Assembly (NCBI GenBank): GCA_031278255.1
Contig: JAITKU010000117.1
Coordinates: forward strand, 1 to 37,458
Direction: 5' to 3'
DNA: 37,458 bases
Origin: Eubacteriales Family XIII. Incertae Sedis bacterium
GTDB lineage: Bacteria; Bacillota; Clostridia; Peptostreptococcales; Anaerovoracaceae
Part shown: piece by piece, positions 7,666 through 16,331 of the stretch
Layout of the letters: each line of letters starts with the position of its first letter
Position numbering within the stretch: position 1 is the first letter of the stretch
Notes under the pieces: model-generated
Databases searched by the model: none
The model's input: the letters and a program-made list of their open reading frames with translations, nothing else
What the model was told of the DNA's origin: nothing
Made by a program: the position numbers and the translations under genes

Positions 7666-10011
7666 ATGAAATCAAAGGCTGTTTCAAGCGCGGTTTTGAG
7701 CGTTCTTGTCATGTTCGGCGGAATGGGTTTTGCTTTTGCCGACGCGGAACATGTCGTGGTTCCGGGCGATTGGCTGAGCAAGATCGCGGAAAAGTACGAC
7801 ACGACTTACCAAGAACTCGCGGCCTACAACAACATCGCGAATCCCGATCTGATCTTCCCGGGGCAGATCATACGCATTCCGGACGCCTTGCCCGCGCCCG
7901 CGCCGACGCCCGCGCCCGTACCCGAAGCGACGCCGGCCGAGGATGCCGCGCTCTACCCGGATTTCCTCAAGGCCGTTGATACCCGGTACGGTTACGATAT
8001 CGCGGTCGAGCTGTCGGAAAACCCGAAATTTCACAGTTCCCCCATCGGCACGCGCACCGCGGGCAGCGATGCGGAACACGCGGCCGCCGATTGGATCGCG
8101 GAGCAAATGCGGCAGATCGGTCTCAGCGAGGTTGAAAAGGTCGGCGCCAAGGTCGATAAATGGCAGTTCAACGACGCGACCATCCGGCTTGCGGGCGATT
8201 CCAAGGTCATACAGCTTCACTCCTACGCCACCGCCGCGACGCCGGAGGCCGGCCTGACGGCCGAAGTGGTCTACGTGGGCGACGGTACGATGTGGGATTA
8301 CGAGGATTCGGATGTCAAGGGGAAGATCGTGATCGCCGATGTGGACCAGCGGGCAAACTGGTGGATAACCTATCCCATGCTGGAGGCCGAGTACCGGGGC
8401 GCCGCGGCGATTCTCGCCGTGCCGGTTTCGGGCTTCTCGGAAATCAGCGCCGACGCCTACAACGCGAACGACATCTGCGGCCCGACGGGCATACCCTGCG
8501 TGAGCATAACGGTGAACGACGCGAACTACATCAAGGAGCGCCTTCAAGAGGGCAGCGTCGAAGCGACGCTGAAAGTGGACAACATCGTCGAGCCGAACGG
8601 CGTTTCCTACAACGTCACCGGCCGCATACCCGGCAAAAACCACGACGAAATCATCCTGATCGGCGCGCACTACGACATGTATTTCCACGGCTTTCAGGAC
8701 GATTCGATAGCCGTAGGCATGATGATGGGTATCGCGAAAGCCATGCTGGATGCGGGCTACACGCCCGAAAGGGATATCGTGTTCGTGGCGCACGGCGCCG
8801 AGGAATGGGGCGCAAGCTACACGGTATTCGACTGGACGACGGGCGCGTGGCGCATGATCAACGAAGCGCATCCCGAGTGGGCGGGCCGCGTGCTGGCTTT
8901 TCTGAACTTTGAACTGTCCGCCTACGAATTCGGCGATTACACGAGCGTCTATTCGGCCCCCGAGTTTTACGGTCTGCTCGATCGCTTCGTGAACGAGGAG
9001 GCATCGCCGAAGCCCGTAAACGCCTTTCCCGCGGGGATCAAGACGGACGGTTATCAGACCTACACCTATTCGGACGATTTTTCGTACTACGCGGCGGGTG
9101 TGCCCGCATTTATAAACGGATTCCTCCTGCAGGAGGATATGGAGACGGTATTCCCGTTCTACGAGCAGTATTACCATACGAATTTCGACACCAAGGAGAC
9201 CTATGACGAGGATGTGGCCCGTTTCAACACCGAGTTCTACGGCTCGCTGGCCATCCGTATCGATCGGACGCCCGCCTTGGAACTCGACTTCACGGCGCAG
9301 TACGACAGGCTGACGGAAACCCTGGACGCCAAGCTTGCGGAAGCGAACGGCGCGGACGGCGACGGCTACGCGGAAGCGGTCGAGGCTTACGGCAAGGCGG
9401 CCGGCGCGCTGAACGAGCGGATATCCGAGGTCAACGCGCGCTACCTGCGGCTCGTCGCGAGCGGCGCCGGCGCCGACGATCTGAACGCCTTGTGGACGGA
9501 GGCGCGCGAACTCAACAAAAAGACACTCGCGATATTCAAGGAAACCCAAGACGCCTTGCTCGGTCTCATGTACGAGCGGCCCATCGTGCCGCACGAGGCG
9601 CCGCAGGAGAATATCGCGCTGATGAACGAGATCGTTGCGCTTCTCGCGGAGGGCAGGGTCAAGGAGGCCGCCGACGAATACGCGTGGCAGGTCAACAACA
9701 TCGATGAATGGTACAACATGTACTTCAGCGGGGAGGTCATGGATATATTCGACGATATGATGTACGGCAAGGACAACGCGGACAATCTCTTCTGGGGTAC
9801 GGGCAAGGCATACGTGCCGGCCGACGTTGAGACCGCCACGCGATCCCTCATGGCGCGGTACGAGGACGAGGGCGGCGACTTCAAGGATGAAATCGCCGTC
9901 TACGAGGCGGCGATCGCGGCGCAAAAGGCCGTGTACGTCGAACTCGTGAACAAAGAGATCGCCTCTGTCGTCAAATTGAGCGGAGATATGGAGACCGCGG
10001 CCGCGCGCTGA
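7666..10011 (+). CDS. Secreted LysM-M28 family zinc metallopeptidase
   Basis: 781-residue exported protein. Residues 1-26 form a signal peptide ending AFA-DA. A LysM peptidoglycan-binding domain occupies about 28-72 (HVVVPGDWLSKIAEKY), followed by a Pro/Ala linker. An M28 (aminopeptidase Y/S type) catalytic domain runs from about 100 to 540 with a protease-associated insert (about 175-310). Candidate zinc ligands and catalytic residues are His335 (AHYD), Asp345, Glu379/Glu380 (HGAEEWG), Glu416 (NFEL, where many relatives have Asp) and His504 (YYHT). The last 230 residues are charged and helix-rich, with no family I recognise. The protein probably sits in the wall and trims peptides; the substrate is unknown. 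It has its own promoter, and a 6-bp hairpin (10013-10029) follows the stop. The gene sits between mfd and the PrsA-like foldase. Confidence 0.85.
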   Translation: MKSKAVSSAVLSVLVMFGGMGFAFADAEHVVVPGDWLSKIAEKYDTTYQELAAYNNIANPDLIFPGQIIRIPDALPAPAPTPAPVPEATPAEDAALYPDFLKAVDTRYGYDIAVELSENPKFHSSPIGTRTAGSDAEHAAADWIAEQMRQIGLSEVEKVGAKVDKWQFNDATIRLAGDSKVIQLHSYATAATPEAGLTAEVVYVGDGTMWDYEDSDVKGKIVIADVDQRANWWITYPMLEAEYRGAAAILAVPVSGFSEISADAYNANDICGPTGIPCVSITVNDANYIKERLQEGSVEATLKVDNIVEPNGVSYNVTGRIPGKNHDEIILIGAHYDMYFHGFQDDSIAVGMMMGIAKAMLDAGYTPERDIVFVAHGAEEWGASYTVFDWTTGAWRMINEAHPEWAGRVLAFLNFELSAYEFGDYTSVYSAPEFYGLLDRFVNEEASPKPVNAFPAGIKTDGYQTYTYSDDFSYYAAGVPAFINGFLLQEDMETVFPFYEQYYHTNFDTKETYDEDVARFNTEFYGSLAIRIDRTPALELDFTAQYDRLTETLDAKLAEANGADGDGYAEAVEAYGKAAGALNERISEVNARYLRLVASGAGADDLNALWTEARELNKKTLAIFKETQDALLGLMYERPIVPHEAPQENIALMNEIVALLAEGRVKEAADEYAWQVNNIDEWYNMYFSGEVMDIFDDMMYGKDNADNLFWGTGKAYVPADVETATRSLMARYEDEGGDFKDEIAVYEAAIAAQKAVYVELVNKEIASVVKLSGDMETAAAR

Positions 10012-10060
10012 AGCGGGATCGCTTCCCGCGGCAGACACCGAAAGAATACGGGGTAAATGA

Positions 10061-11203
10061 ATGAAGAAGAAGTATGCGGAAACATCCGGGATCGATTCAC
10101 AGGCAAACACATCTTGGGGGAGGCGCGAATCGACGGATGCGCTTTACCGCCGCCCGTCCGAGGCTTTTGGGCGGAATCCGAAGCGCGGGCGTCCGCTCCT
10201 CGCGGTCGTCCTGAGCGCACTCCTGTTGCTTTCGGGCTGCGGCGGAGACAATTCCGAGATCGTGGCCAATGTGGGCGATACCGCGATCACGGAGAACCGG
10301 CTGAACGCGTTCACAGAGCTTTTGTTTGCCTTGAACGGCTACGATTTGTCGGCTGTGGACGAGAGCGAGAAGAATTTGTACAAGTCGGAAGCCTTGGCCA
10401 CCATGGTGCAGGCCGAGGCGCTGGCACAGCATTACAAGAATCAGGGCGTCCTGCCCGAGGGTATCGAAGAGGGTTTTGCGCAGTTCAAGGACGATATCGC
10501 GCAGGTGGAGGGTCTGGCGGACAGCTTCAAGAAGAAAGGTGTCACGGACGACACCCTGCGATATTTATTGGAAACGCAGTTCTATTTTCAGAGCGCGCGG
10601 GCGGAGGCGACGAAAGACGAAACCCTGCCCACGGATGCGGAGATAAGGGCTTATTACCTCGCCCACGAGCAGGAGTACGGGGATGAGGAGGAGCGGCGCG
10701 TAAGCCATATTCTGGTCGGCGACGCGAGTCACAGCGACGCGGACAGGCAGCTTGCGGAAGAGATACGCGATAAGATCGCGCGCGGCGAGAAAAGCTTCGA
10801 GGATATGGCGCAGGAATACGGACAGGACGGCACGAGCAGCGCGGGCGGCGATCTGGGCTACGCCGTGCGCGATGCCTATGTGCCGGAATTCAGCGATGTC
10901 GCTTTCACGCTGCCGCAGGACGAGCTCTCAGAGATCGTGGAGTCGGAGTTCGGCTTTCACGTGCTGAAAGTCACGGATATTCGCAATACGCGTTCGCTGG
11001 ACGCGCAGCGCGAGGCGATACGCACCGCGCTGGCCGATGAACTCTACGAGGATAAGCTGGATTCGATCGCCGCGGAATTTGAAGCGGTCTACCCGAGCGA
11101 CAATTATCCCGCGCCGGGCGCGGCCGAGGCCGAAATCCCGACCGCGCCGGACGGCGCGGAGGCGGAAACGGACGCAGACGAAGCGGCCGCCTCTCCCGAA
11201 TAA
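10061..11203 (+). CDS. prsA: PrsA-like peptidyl-prolyl isomerase lipoprotein
   Basis: Extracytoplasmic foldase expected to help exported proteins fold on the outer face of the membrane. The 380-residue product has a hydrophobic segment (residues 45-58) ending in a lipobox, LLSGC, with the lipidated Cys at position 60. A SurA-N/PrsA-type helical region follows, then a parvulin domain at about 212-305 (RRVSHILVGD, GGDLGYAVRDAYVPEF, FGFHVLKVTD). The tail is Ala/Glu-rich. Odd point: 44 charged residues precede the hydrophobic segment, far more than a normal lipoprotein n-region. The ATG at 10061 has only a weak GGGG upstream, and I found no better in-frame ATG closer to the lipobox. It follows the M28 gene by 49 nt. 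The lgt gene at 27940 encodes the enzyme that would lipidate it. Confidence 0.88.
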   Translation: MKKKYAETSGIDSQANTSWGRRESTDALYRRPSEAFGRNPKRGRPLLAVVLSALLLLSGCGGDNSEIVANVGDTAITENRLNAFTELLFALNGYDLSAVDESEKNLYKSEALATMVQAEALAQHYKNQGVLPEGIEEGFAQFKDDIAQVEGLADSFKKKGVTDDTLRYLLETQFYFQSARAEATKDETLPTDAEIRAYYLAHEQEYGDEEERRVSHILVGDASHSDADRQLAEEIRDKIARGEKSFEDMAQEYGQDGTSSAGGDLGYAVRDAYVPEFSDVAFTLPQDELSEIVESEFGFHVLKVTDIRNTRSLDAQREAIRTALADELYEDKLDSIAAEFEAVYPSDNYPAPGAAEAEIPTAPDGAEAETDADEAAASPE

Positions 11204-11205
11204 AG

Positions 11206-11286
11206 GCGGGCGGGCAATTGCGGCGGCCTTGGGTGCCGATCCCGGGGCCGCGCGCCCTTGCCCCCGGTTGCGGGCGGGGCAATTGC
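11206..11286. repeat. Near-identical direct repeat pair flanking a GC hairpin
   Basis: GCGGGCGGGCAATTGC (11206-11221) recurs with one extra G at 11270-11286. Between them is a CCGGGG/CCCCGG stem (11242-11247 and 11262-11267). The region lies just after the foldase stop and has no gene. The hairpin may end the upstream transcript, although no T run follows. The origin of the direct repeat is unclear. Confidence 0.5.
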
Positions 11287-11313
11287 TTTACGGTAATATG
11301 ATTCTTGTAAAGC
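11285..11313. promoter_or_regulatory. Inverted repeat ahead of hisC
   Basis: Perfect 7-nt arms GCTTTAC (11285-11291) and GTAAAGC (11307-11313) enclose 15 nt with -10-like TAATAT/TATGAT sequences. It lies about 80 nt before the hisC start. It may be an operator over a promoter for hisC and the genes after it, or a short RNA hairpin. No good -35 box is visible, so this is tentative. Confidence 0.3.
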
Positions 11314-11391
11314 GGGCCCGTCCGTGTGTCCGTCTGCTCGTTTGCGCAATACCGCGCAATGAATCCCTTGCGCGCGGAGGATTCCAAGGCC

Positions 11392-12459
11392 ATGACGCAA
11401 AAAAAATGGAAAGAAAACTTCATACGGATAGAGCCGTACAGCGCGGGGGAACAGCCCGAGAGCGACGATGTGATCAAGCTGAACACCAACGAAAACCCTT
11501 ACCCGCCGGCGCCGGGGGTGGCGGCCGCTCTGCGCGCCGCCGGGATCGACGGACTCAGGCGCTACCCGCAGGCGGACGGAAAGGACCTGCGCCTTGCGCT
11601 TGCGGCGGCGCGGGGCACGGACCCCGCCTCCGTGTTCGTCGCAAACGGTTCGGATGAGGCCCTGGCCTTGGCCTTTCGCGCTTTCTTCAATTCAAAGAAG
11701 CCCGTGCTGTTTCCCGATGTCAGCTATTCTTTCTACCCGGTCTGGTGCGATCTCTTCGGGATACCCTATCGCAGGCCGGCGACGGACGGGGATTTTCGCA
11801 TTCGCGTGCGGGATTACGCCGCAGAGAACGGCGGCGTGGTTCTGGCGAACCCGAACGCCCCGACCGGTATCGCCCTGACGCTTTTTGAGATCGAAGAAAT
11901 CCTCTCGTCGAATCGGGATTCCGTGGTGATCGTGGATGAGGCTTACGTGGATTTCGGGGCCTGTTCCGCGATCGGGCTTATATCGAAGTACGAAAACCTT
12001 TTGGTTACGCAGAGTTTCTCGAAAGGGCGCGCGCTGGCCGGTCTCAGGCTCGGCGCGGCTTTCGGCTGCGCGGACTTGATCGCCGTGCTTGGCGCCGTGA
12101 AGAACGCGTTCAACTCCTATCTCGTGGACAGCGTTGCGGCCGCGGCCGGCGTGGCTTCTTTGGCGGACGGGGCGTATTTTGAAAAGCGTACGGCGCAGGT
12201 GATCGCGACGCGGGAGCGGTTCGCCGCGGTTTTGCGCGGCATGGGCTTCTCCGTGACCGACAGCGCCGCGAACTTTCTGTTCGTGACGCACGCGGATCTG
12301 GATGCCGCAGCGCTCATGCGATACCTGAAAGGACGCGGTATCTTGGTGCGGCATTTTTCGCTGCCCCGGATAGAGCGTTATCTGCGCATAACGGTGGGAA
12401 CGGATGCGGAGATGGATCGCCTCACGGAAGAGATATCTTGTTTTTTACAAAAAAGTTAA
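11392..12459 (+). CDS. hisC: Histidinol-phosphate aminotransferase family protein
   Basis: Fold-type I PLP enzyme. In histidine synthesis HisC converts imidazole-acetol phosphate and glutamate to histidinol phosphate; relatives accept aromatic amino acids. I choose the ATG at 11392 (MTQKKWKENF), 11 nt after GGAGG, rather than the earlier GTG or ATG in frame; this gives 355 residues, normal for HisC. Visible motifs are LNTNENPYPP near the N-terminus, VANGSDEALALAF, NPNAPTG, VDEAYVDF, and the PLP-binding Lys211 in SFSKGRALAGLRLG. No other his gene is nearby: it heads a run with an MTA/SAH deaminase (15 nt downstream), a flippase and mazG. The family is certain, the substrate is not. Confidence 0.85.
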   Translation: MTQKKWKENFIRIEPYSAGEQPESDDVIKLNTNENPYPPAPGVAAALRAAGIDGLRRYPQADGKDLRLALAAARGTDPASVFVANGSDEALALAFRAFFNSKKPVLFPDVSYSFYPVWCDLFGIPYRRPATDGDFRIRVRDYAAENGGVVLANPNAPTGIALTLFEIEEILSSNRDSVVIVDEAYVDFGACSAIGLISKYENLLVTQSFSKGRALAGLRLGAAFGCADLIAVLGAVKNAFNSYLVDSVAAAAGVASLADGAYFEKRTAQVIATRERFAAVLRGMGFSVTDSAANFLFVTHADLDAAALMRYLKGRGILVRHFSLPRIERYLRITVGTDAEMDRLTEEISCFLQKS

Positions 12460-12474
12460 ATGGAGGGATAAGGG

Positions 12475-13782
12475 ATGCTTTTTGAGAATATTGCGGTCTT
12501 GGACGAGGGGGGGCGCGCGGCGGCGGGCAAATATGTGGGCGTCACGGGCGAGCGCATAGCCTATATCGGAGATACGGCGCCGGCCGAGGACTTCGGCGAG
12601 ACCTATGCGGGCGCGGGCCGCCTGCTCATGCCGGCTTTCTACAACGCGCACGCGCATTCGCCCATGACCTTGCTGCGCGGCTACGGCGAAAACCTGAAAT
12701 TGCAGGACTGGCTGACGACGCGCATATTCCCTTTTGAGGACAAACTCACGGGGGAGGCCGTATACGCCGGGACCCTGCTGGCCGTCGCGGAATCCCTGCG
12801 CTTCGGTATCGTTTCGACCACGGATATGTATTATTTCTGCGAGGATATGTTGCGGGCTTTTTTGGAGAGCGGCGCAAAGGTAAACATCAGCCGCGGACTG
12901 ACCTGCTTCACGGACGCGGAGCTTGCGGATTTGCCCGGTTTTCAGGAGGCGAAACGGCTCTTTGAGACCTACGACGGGGCCGCCGACGGCCGCGTCGTAG
13001 CGGAGATGTCCCTGCACGCCGAATACACCTCAAACCCCAAGATCGCGGCGCAGCTGGCCGAATACGCGAACAAGACGGGCGCGGGTATGCACGTCCACAT
13101 ATCCGAGACAAAGACCGAACACGCGGAATGTATGGCGCGGCGCGGCGGCAAGACGCCGGTCGCGTATCTCGCCTCGCTCGGCTTCTTTGAAACGCGGACC
13201 ACGGCCGCGCACTGCGTCCACGTTACGGAAGAGGATATGGATATACTCGCGCGAAAGGGCGTTACGGTCGCAAGCTGCCCGATCAGCAACATGAAGCTGT
13301 CGAGCGGCGTCTGCAACGTGCCGCGCCTGCTCGAAAAGGGCGTGAACGTGGCGATCGGCACGGACGGCGCCGCGAGCAACAACAGCCTGAACTTCATCGA
13401 GGAGATGAAATTCTTCGCGCTGTCCAACAAACTCATGCGCGAGGACCCGACCCTCGTGAGTCCCGCGGATACCATCGCCGCCGCGACCGTCTCCGGCGCG
13501 AAAAGCCAAGGCCGGCCGGACTGCGGCGCGATTCGCGTCGGCGCCAAGGCCGATCTGATCGTTTTGGACCTGTCCGTTCCCAATATGCATCCGGTACACG
13601 CGCTCGCGAACAACATCGTCTACGCCGCCGCAGGCGGCGACGTGCGGCTGACCATGGCGGACGGCAAGGTCCTGTACAGGGACGGGAGCTACAAGACCAT
13701 AGACATCGAAAAAGCGCTGTTTGAGGCGGACGCGGCGACGCGGCGGATACGCGGAGAACTCGGAGAACAGAACCCGGCATGA
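12475..13782 (+). CDS. mtaD: 5-methylthioadenosine/S-adenosylhomocysteine deaminase-type amidohydrolase
   Basis: Cytoplasmic metal-dependent hydrolase of the amidohydrolase superfamily. The MTA/SAH deaminase branch turns methylthioadenosine or S-adenosylhomocysteine into the inosyl derivative plus ammonia. The 435-residue protein shows His59/His61 (NAHAHSP), His181 (LHAEYTSN), His206/His208 with Glu211 (HVHISET), His246/His249 (HCVHV) and Asp297 (GTDGAASNNS). These are the expected metal and substrate residues of this branch. The start ATG follows GGAGGGATAAGGG. It lies 15 nt behind hisC and overlaps the flippase start by 4 nt (ATGA), so the three are probably translationally coupled. Related guanine or chlorohydrolase-type deaminases cannot be fully excluded. 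Confidence 0.85.
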   Translation: MLFENIAVLDEGGRAAAGKYVGVTGERIAYIGDTAPAEDFGETYAGAGRLLMPAFYNAHAHSPMTLLRGYGENLKLQDWLTTRIFPFEDKLTGEAVYAGTLLAVAESLRFGIVSTTDMYYFCEDMLRAFLESGAKVNISRGLTCFTDAELADLPGFQEAKRLFETYDGAADGRVVAEMSLHAEYTSNPKIAAQLAEYANKTGAGMHVHISETKTEHAECMARRGGKTPVAYLASLGFFETRTTAAHCVHVTEEDMDILARKGVTVASCPISNMKLSSGVCNVPRLLEKGVNVAIGTDGAASNNSLNFIEEMKFFALSNKLMREDPTLVSPADTIAAATVSGAKSQGRPDCGAIRVGAKADLIVLDLSVPNMHPVHALANNIVYAAAGGDVRLTMADGKVLYRDGSYKTIDIEKALFEADAATRRIRGELGEQNPA

Positions 13783-15413
13783 GCAAACGGACATTTATGC
13801 AGGGAGCGGTCGTCCTGGCCGCCGCGGGCGTAATCATCAAGGCTCTCGGCGCCGTGTTCAAGATTCCGCTCGGAAACATGATCGGCGACACGGGCATGGG
13901 ATATTACCAGACCGCCTACACGATCTACATGATATTCCTCGTGCTGTCCAATTCGGGCATACCCGTGGCGATCTCGCGCATGGTGTCCGAGCGTATCGCC
14001 GTCGGGCGTCCCTTGGACGCGTACAGGGTGTTTCGCGTTTCTTTCATACTGTTGCTCTTCATCGGATTCGCGTCCGCGCTGTTTTGTTTTTTCAAAACCG
14101 ATTTCCTGCTGCATTACTTTCCCAACATGGAGAAAGCCGCCTATTCGATCAAGGCAATCGCCCCCGCGCTGCTCATCGTGCCGCTGATGGCCGCGTACAG
14201 GGGGTATTTTCAGGGTATGCAGGATATGCGGCCCACGGCGAATTCGCAGGTGACGGAGCAGTTTTTTCGCGTTGCGGCGGGCCTCGGCGTCGCCCTGTAC
14301 CTGTTGCCGCGGGGGGAGGCTTTCGCGGCGGCGGGCGCGGCGGCGGGCGCGGCGGTCGGCGCGGCGGCGGGACTCTTGACCGTCATGACCATCTACGCAC
14401 TCGGCGGCGGGAAGAGGAACGCGGCGCAGGCGGAAGCACACGCGCGGGCGGGCGGGGGCCTTTCCGCGGCGCCCGAGTCCGCTTGCGGCATCCTGCTGCG
14501 GATCTGCCTGATCGCGGCGCCGATCACGATCGGGGCCTCTGTCATGCCCATCATGAATTTCATAGACCTCGCGATCATCACGAACCGCCTCGCCGACCTC
14601 GGCTGGGCCGCGGAGGAGGTCAGAAAGACCTACGGACAGCTTGCGGGCTTCGTGAATCCGCTGATCAACCTGCCGCAGATTCTGACGCAGGCCGTGGCCA
14701 TGAGCCTCGTACCGGCGGTGGCGGCCGCGCACAAGCAAAACGACACGGCTTTCCTGCGGCACAACATACAGCTCGGTCTTAGGACCGCGATCCTCATCGG
14801 CCTGCCCTGCGCGTTCGGCATGATGGTCCTGTCCGAGGAGATCATGCTGCTCCTTTATCCCGCCGTCAGGGACGCGGCCCTCTCCGCGGCGCCTTTTCTG
14901 TTCATACTGGGTTTCGGCGTGATCTTCCTCTCGATGGTCCAGACCCTGACCGGCGTGCTGCAGGGCGTGGGCCGGCAGATGATACCCGTTCGCAACCTGT
15001 GTATCGGCGCGGCCGCCAAGGTGGCGGTGACTTGGACCCTGATCGCGATACCGGCCGTGAACGTCAAGGGCGCGGCGGCCGGGACCGTCACGGCCTATAT
15101 CTTGGCCGCCGTCTTGAATTTGGCGGCCGTGCGACGGCATACGGGCGCGCGCTTCGACCTAAAGCTGACCTACGTCAAGCCGTTCCTGGCCGCGCTCGTC
15201 ATGGGCGCGGCGGTGTTTGCCGTGTATACCGCGCTTTATCTTCTGACCGGCGGCAACGCCGTGGCGACCGTGATCTCCGTCGCGGTCGGCGTGGTCGTCT
15301 ACGCGGCGATGCTATTTTTGGGCGGCGCCGTCACCGAGGAGGAACTGCTGCTCCTGCCCGGGGGCCGGCGTCTGGCGCGCGCGGTGCGCGCGCCGCAAAG
15401 GAGGCAACGATGA
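13779..15413 (+). CDS. SpoVB/MurJ-like polysaccharide flippase (MOP superfamily)
   Basis: 544-residue integral membrane protein with about 14 hydrophobic segments, opening MSKRTFMQGAVVLAAAGVII and followed by a KIPLGNMIGDTGMGYYQTAY segment typical of the SpoVB/YabM/MurJ group. Members move lipid-linked saccharides such as lipid II across the membrane. The typical SNSGIPVAISRMVSER and AYRGYFQGMQDMRPTANSQ segments are present. It overlaps the gene before and the gene after by 4 nt each (ATGA at 13779 and 15410), so it is embedded in one operon. In Bacillus the corresponding gene is yabM, next to mazG (yabN), as here. Whether it serves vegetative wall synthesis or sporulation cannot be told from sequence alone. 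Confidence 0.88.
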   Translation: MSKRTFMQGAVVLAAAGVIIKALGAVFKIPLGNMIGDTGMGYYQTAYTIYMIFLVLSNSGIPVAISRMVSERIAVGRPLDAYRVFRVSFILLLFIGFASALFCFFKTDFLLHYFPNMEKAAYSIKAIAPALLIVPLMAAYRGYFQGMQDMRPTANSQVTEQFFRVAAGLGVALYLLPRGEAFAAAGAAAGAAVGAAAGLLTVMTIYALGGGKRNAAQAEAHARAGGGLSAAPESACGILLRICLIAAPITIGASVMPIMNFIDLAIITNRLADLGWAAEEVRKTYGQLAGFVNPLINLPQILTQAVAMSLVPAVAAAHKQNDTAFLRHNIQLGLRTAILIGLPCAFGMMVLSEEIMLLLYPAVRDAALSAAPFLFILGFGVIFLSMVQTLTGVLQGVGRQMIPVRNLCIGAAAKVAVTWTLIAIPAVNVKGAAAGTVTAYILAAVLNLAAVRRHTGARFDLKLTYVKPFLAALVMGAAVFAVYTALYLLTGGNAVATVISVAVGVVVYAAMLFLGGAVTEEELLLLPGGRRLARAVRAPQRRQR

Positions 15414-16273
15414 AACAGGGCGAGGAAAGGGAGGACCGCAGGGCGGAATACGCGCATCTTTACGAGCGGGGCGATACGGTCGGCGCGGCGGCGGAAAGGC
15501 TTACGGAGATCATCGATCTTTTGCGGAGCGAGCGCGGTTGCCCTTGGGACCGGGCGCAGACCCATGAAAGCATTAAGCAATGCGTGATCGAGGAAGCCTA
15601 TGAAACGAAAGACGCCATAGACAGGGGCGACGCGGACAACCTCGAGGAGGAACTCGGCGATTTGCTCCTGCAGGTGGTCCTGCACGGACGGATCGGTGCG
15701 GAGAGCGGGGTTTTCGATTTCGTGAGCATCGCGAACCGTGTTTCGGACAAGATGATTCGGCGGCATCCGCATATTTTTTCAAAAGAAATCATTAAAACTA
15801 TTGACAAAGTAATTGAGAAATGGGAAAATGTGAAGAGGCAAGAGAAGCAGACCGTATCACATGCCGAAATCTTAGAGAGCGTCCCAAAGGCGTTGCCCGC
15901 CTTGACGAGGAGTTACAAGCTTCAAGCCAAGGCCGCCGGAGTCGGTTTTGATCGCGCGTGCGCGGAGGATGTTTTTCGTAAGATAGGGGAAGAAGCGCGG
16001 GAACTCCTTGCAGCCCATCGGGACGATAAATTCGGGTTAAAAAGCAAAATCGGGAACTTGCTGTTTTCAATTGTCAACGCGGCAAGAATTCTGGAAATCG
16101 ACCCGGAGGATGCGCTGAACGGCTCTTCGCAAAAATTCATCGACAGATTCCGCTCCGTCGAGGCCGCGGTTGCCGCCGCAGGCACAGCCGTTGAGCGGCT
16201 GACACTTGAAGAGATGGATGAACTTTGGGAAAGAGCAAAGCCCAACGTCCTTGCTTCCATGGATCATTCGTGA
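15410..16273 (+). CDS. mazG: MazG-type nucleoside triphosphate pyrophosphohydrolase
   Basis: All-alpha NTP pyrophosphatase that hydrolyses (d)NTPs to monophosphates, either for house-cleaning or to affect nucleotide-alarmone levels. The start is the ATG at 15410, overlapping the flippase stop by 4 nt and preceded by AAAGGAGG. It encodes 287 residues with two MazG units. The first carries GCPWDRAQTHESIKQCVIEEAYE (Glu61/Glu62) and EELGD (80-84), the Mg-binding acidic residues. The second is degenerate (KIGEEARELL, then KSKIGNLLFSIVNAARIL). Unlike Bacillus YabN there is no N-terminal methylase domain, so this is the short form. From about 15780 the DNA becomes visibly less GC-rich than the neighbours, without a break in the frame. 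Confidence 0.92.
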   Translation: MKQGEEREDRRAEYAHLYERGDTVGAAAERLTEIIDLLRSERGCPWDRAQTHESIKQCVIEEAYETKDAIDRGDADNLEEELGDLLLQVVLHGRIGAESGVFDFVSIANRVSDKMIRRHPHIFSKEIIKTIDKVIEKWENVKRQEKQTVSHAEILESVPKALPALTRSYKLQAKAAGVGFDRACAEDVFRKIGEEARELLAAHRDDKFGLKSKIGNLLFSIVNAARILEIDPEDALNGSSQKFIDRFRSVEAAVAAAGTAVERLTLEEMDELWERAKPNVLASMDHS

Positions 16274-16331
16274 AATGCCGGCAGTGTAGTATGTTCTGAA
16301 ATTATTTTTTTTTAAAAGGAGGTTTAATTTC

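Noticed and set aside
7684..10110. 808-residue open frame on the minus strand opposite the M28 peptidase gene
   Set aside because: Arg/His/Val-rich translation without family features; it mirrors the codon pattern of a GC-rich real gene.
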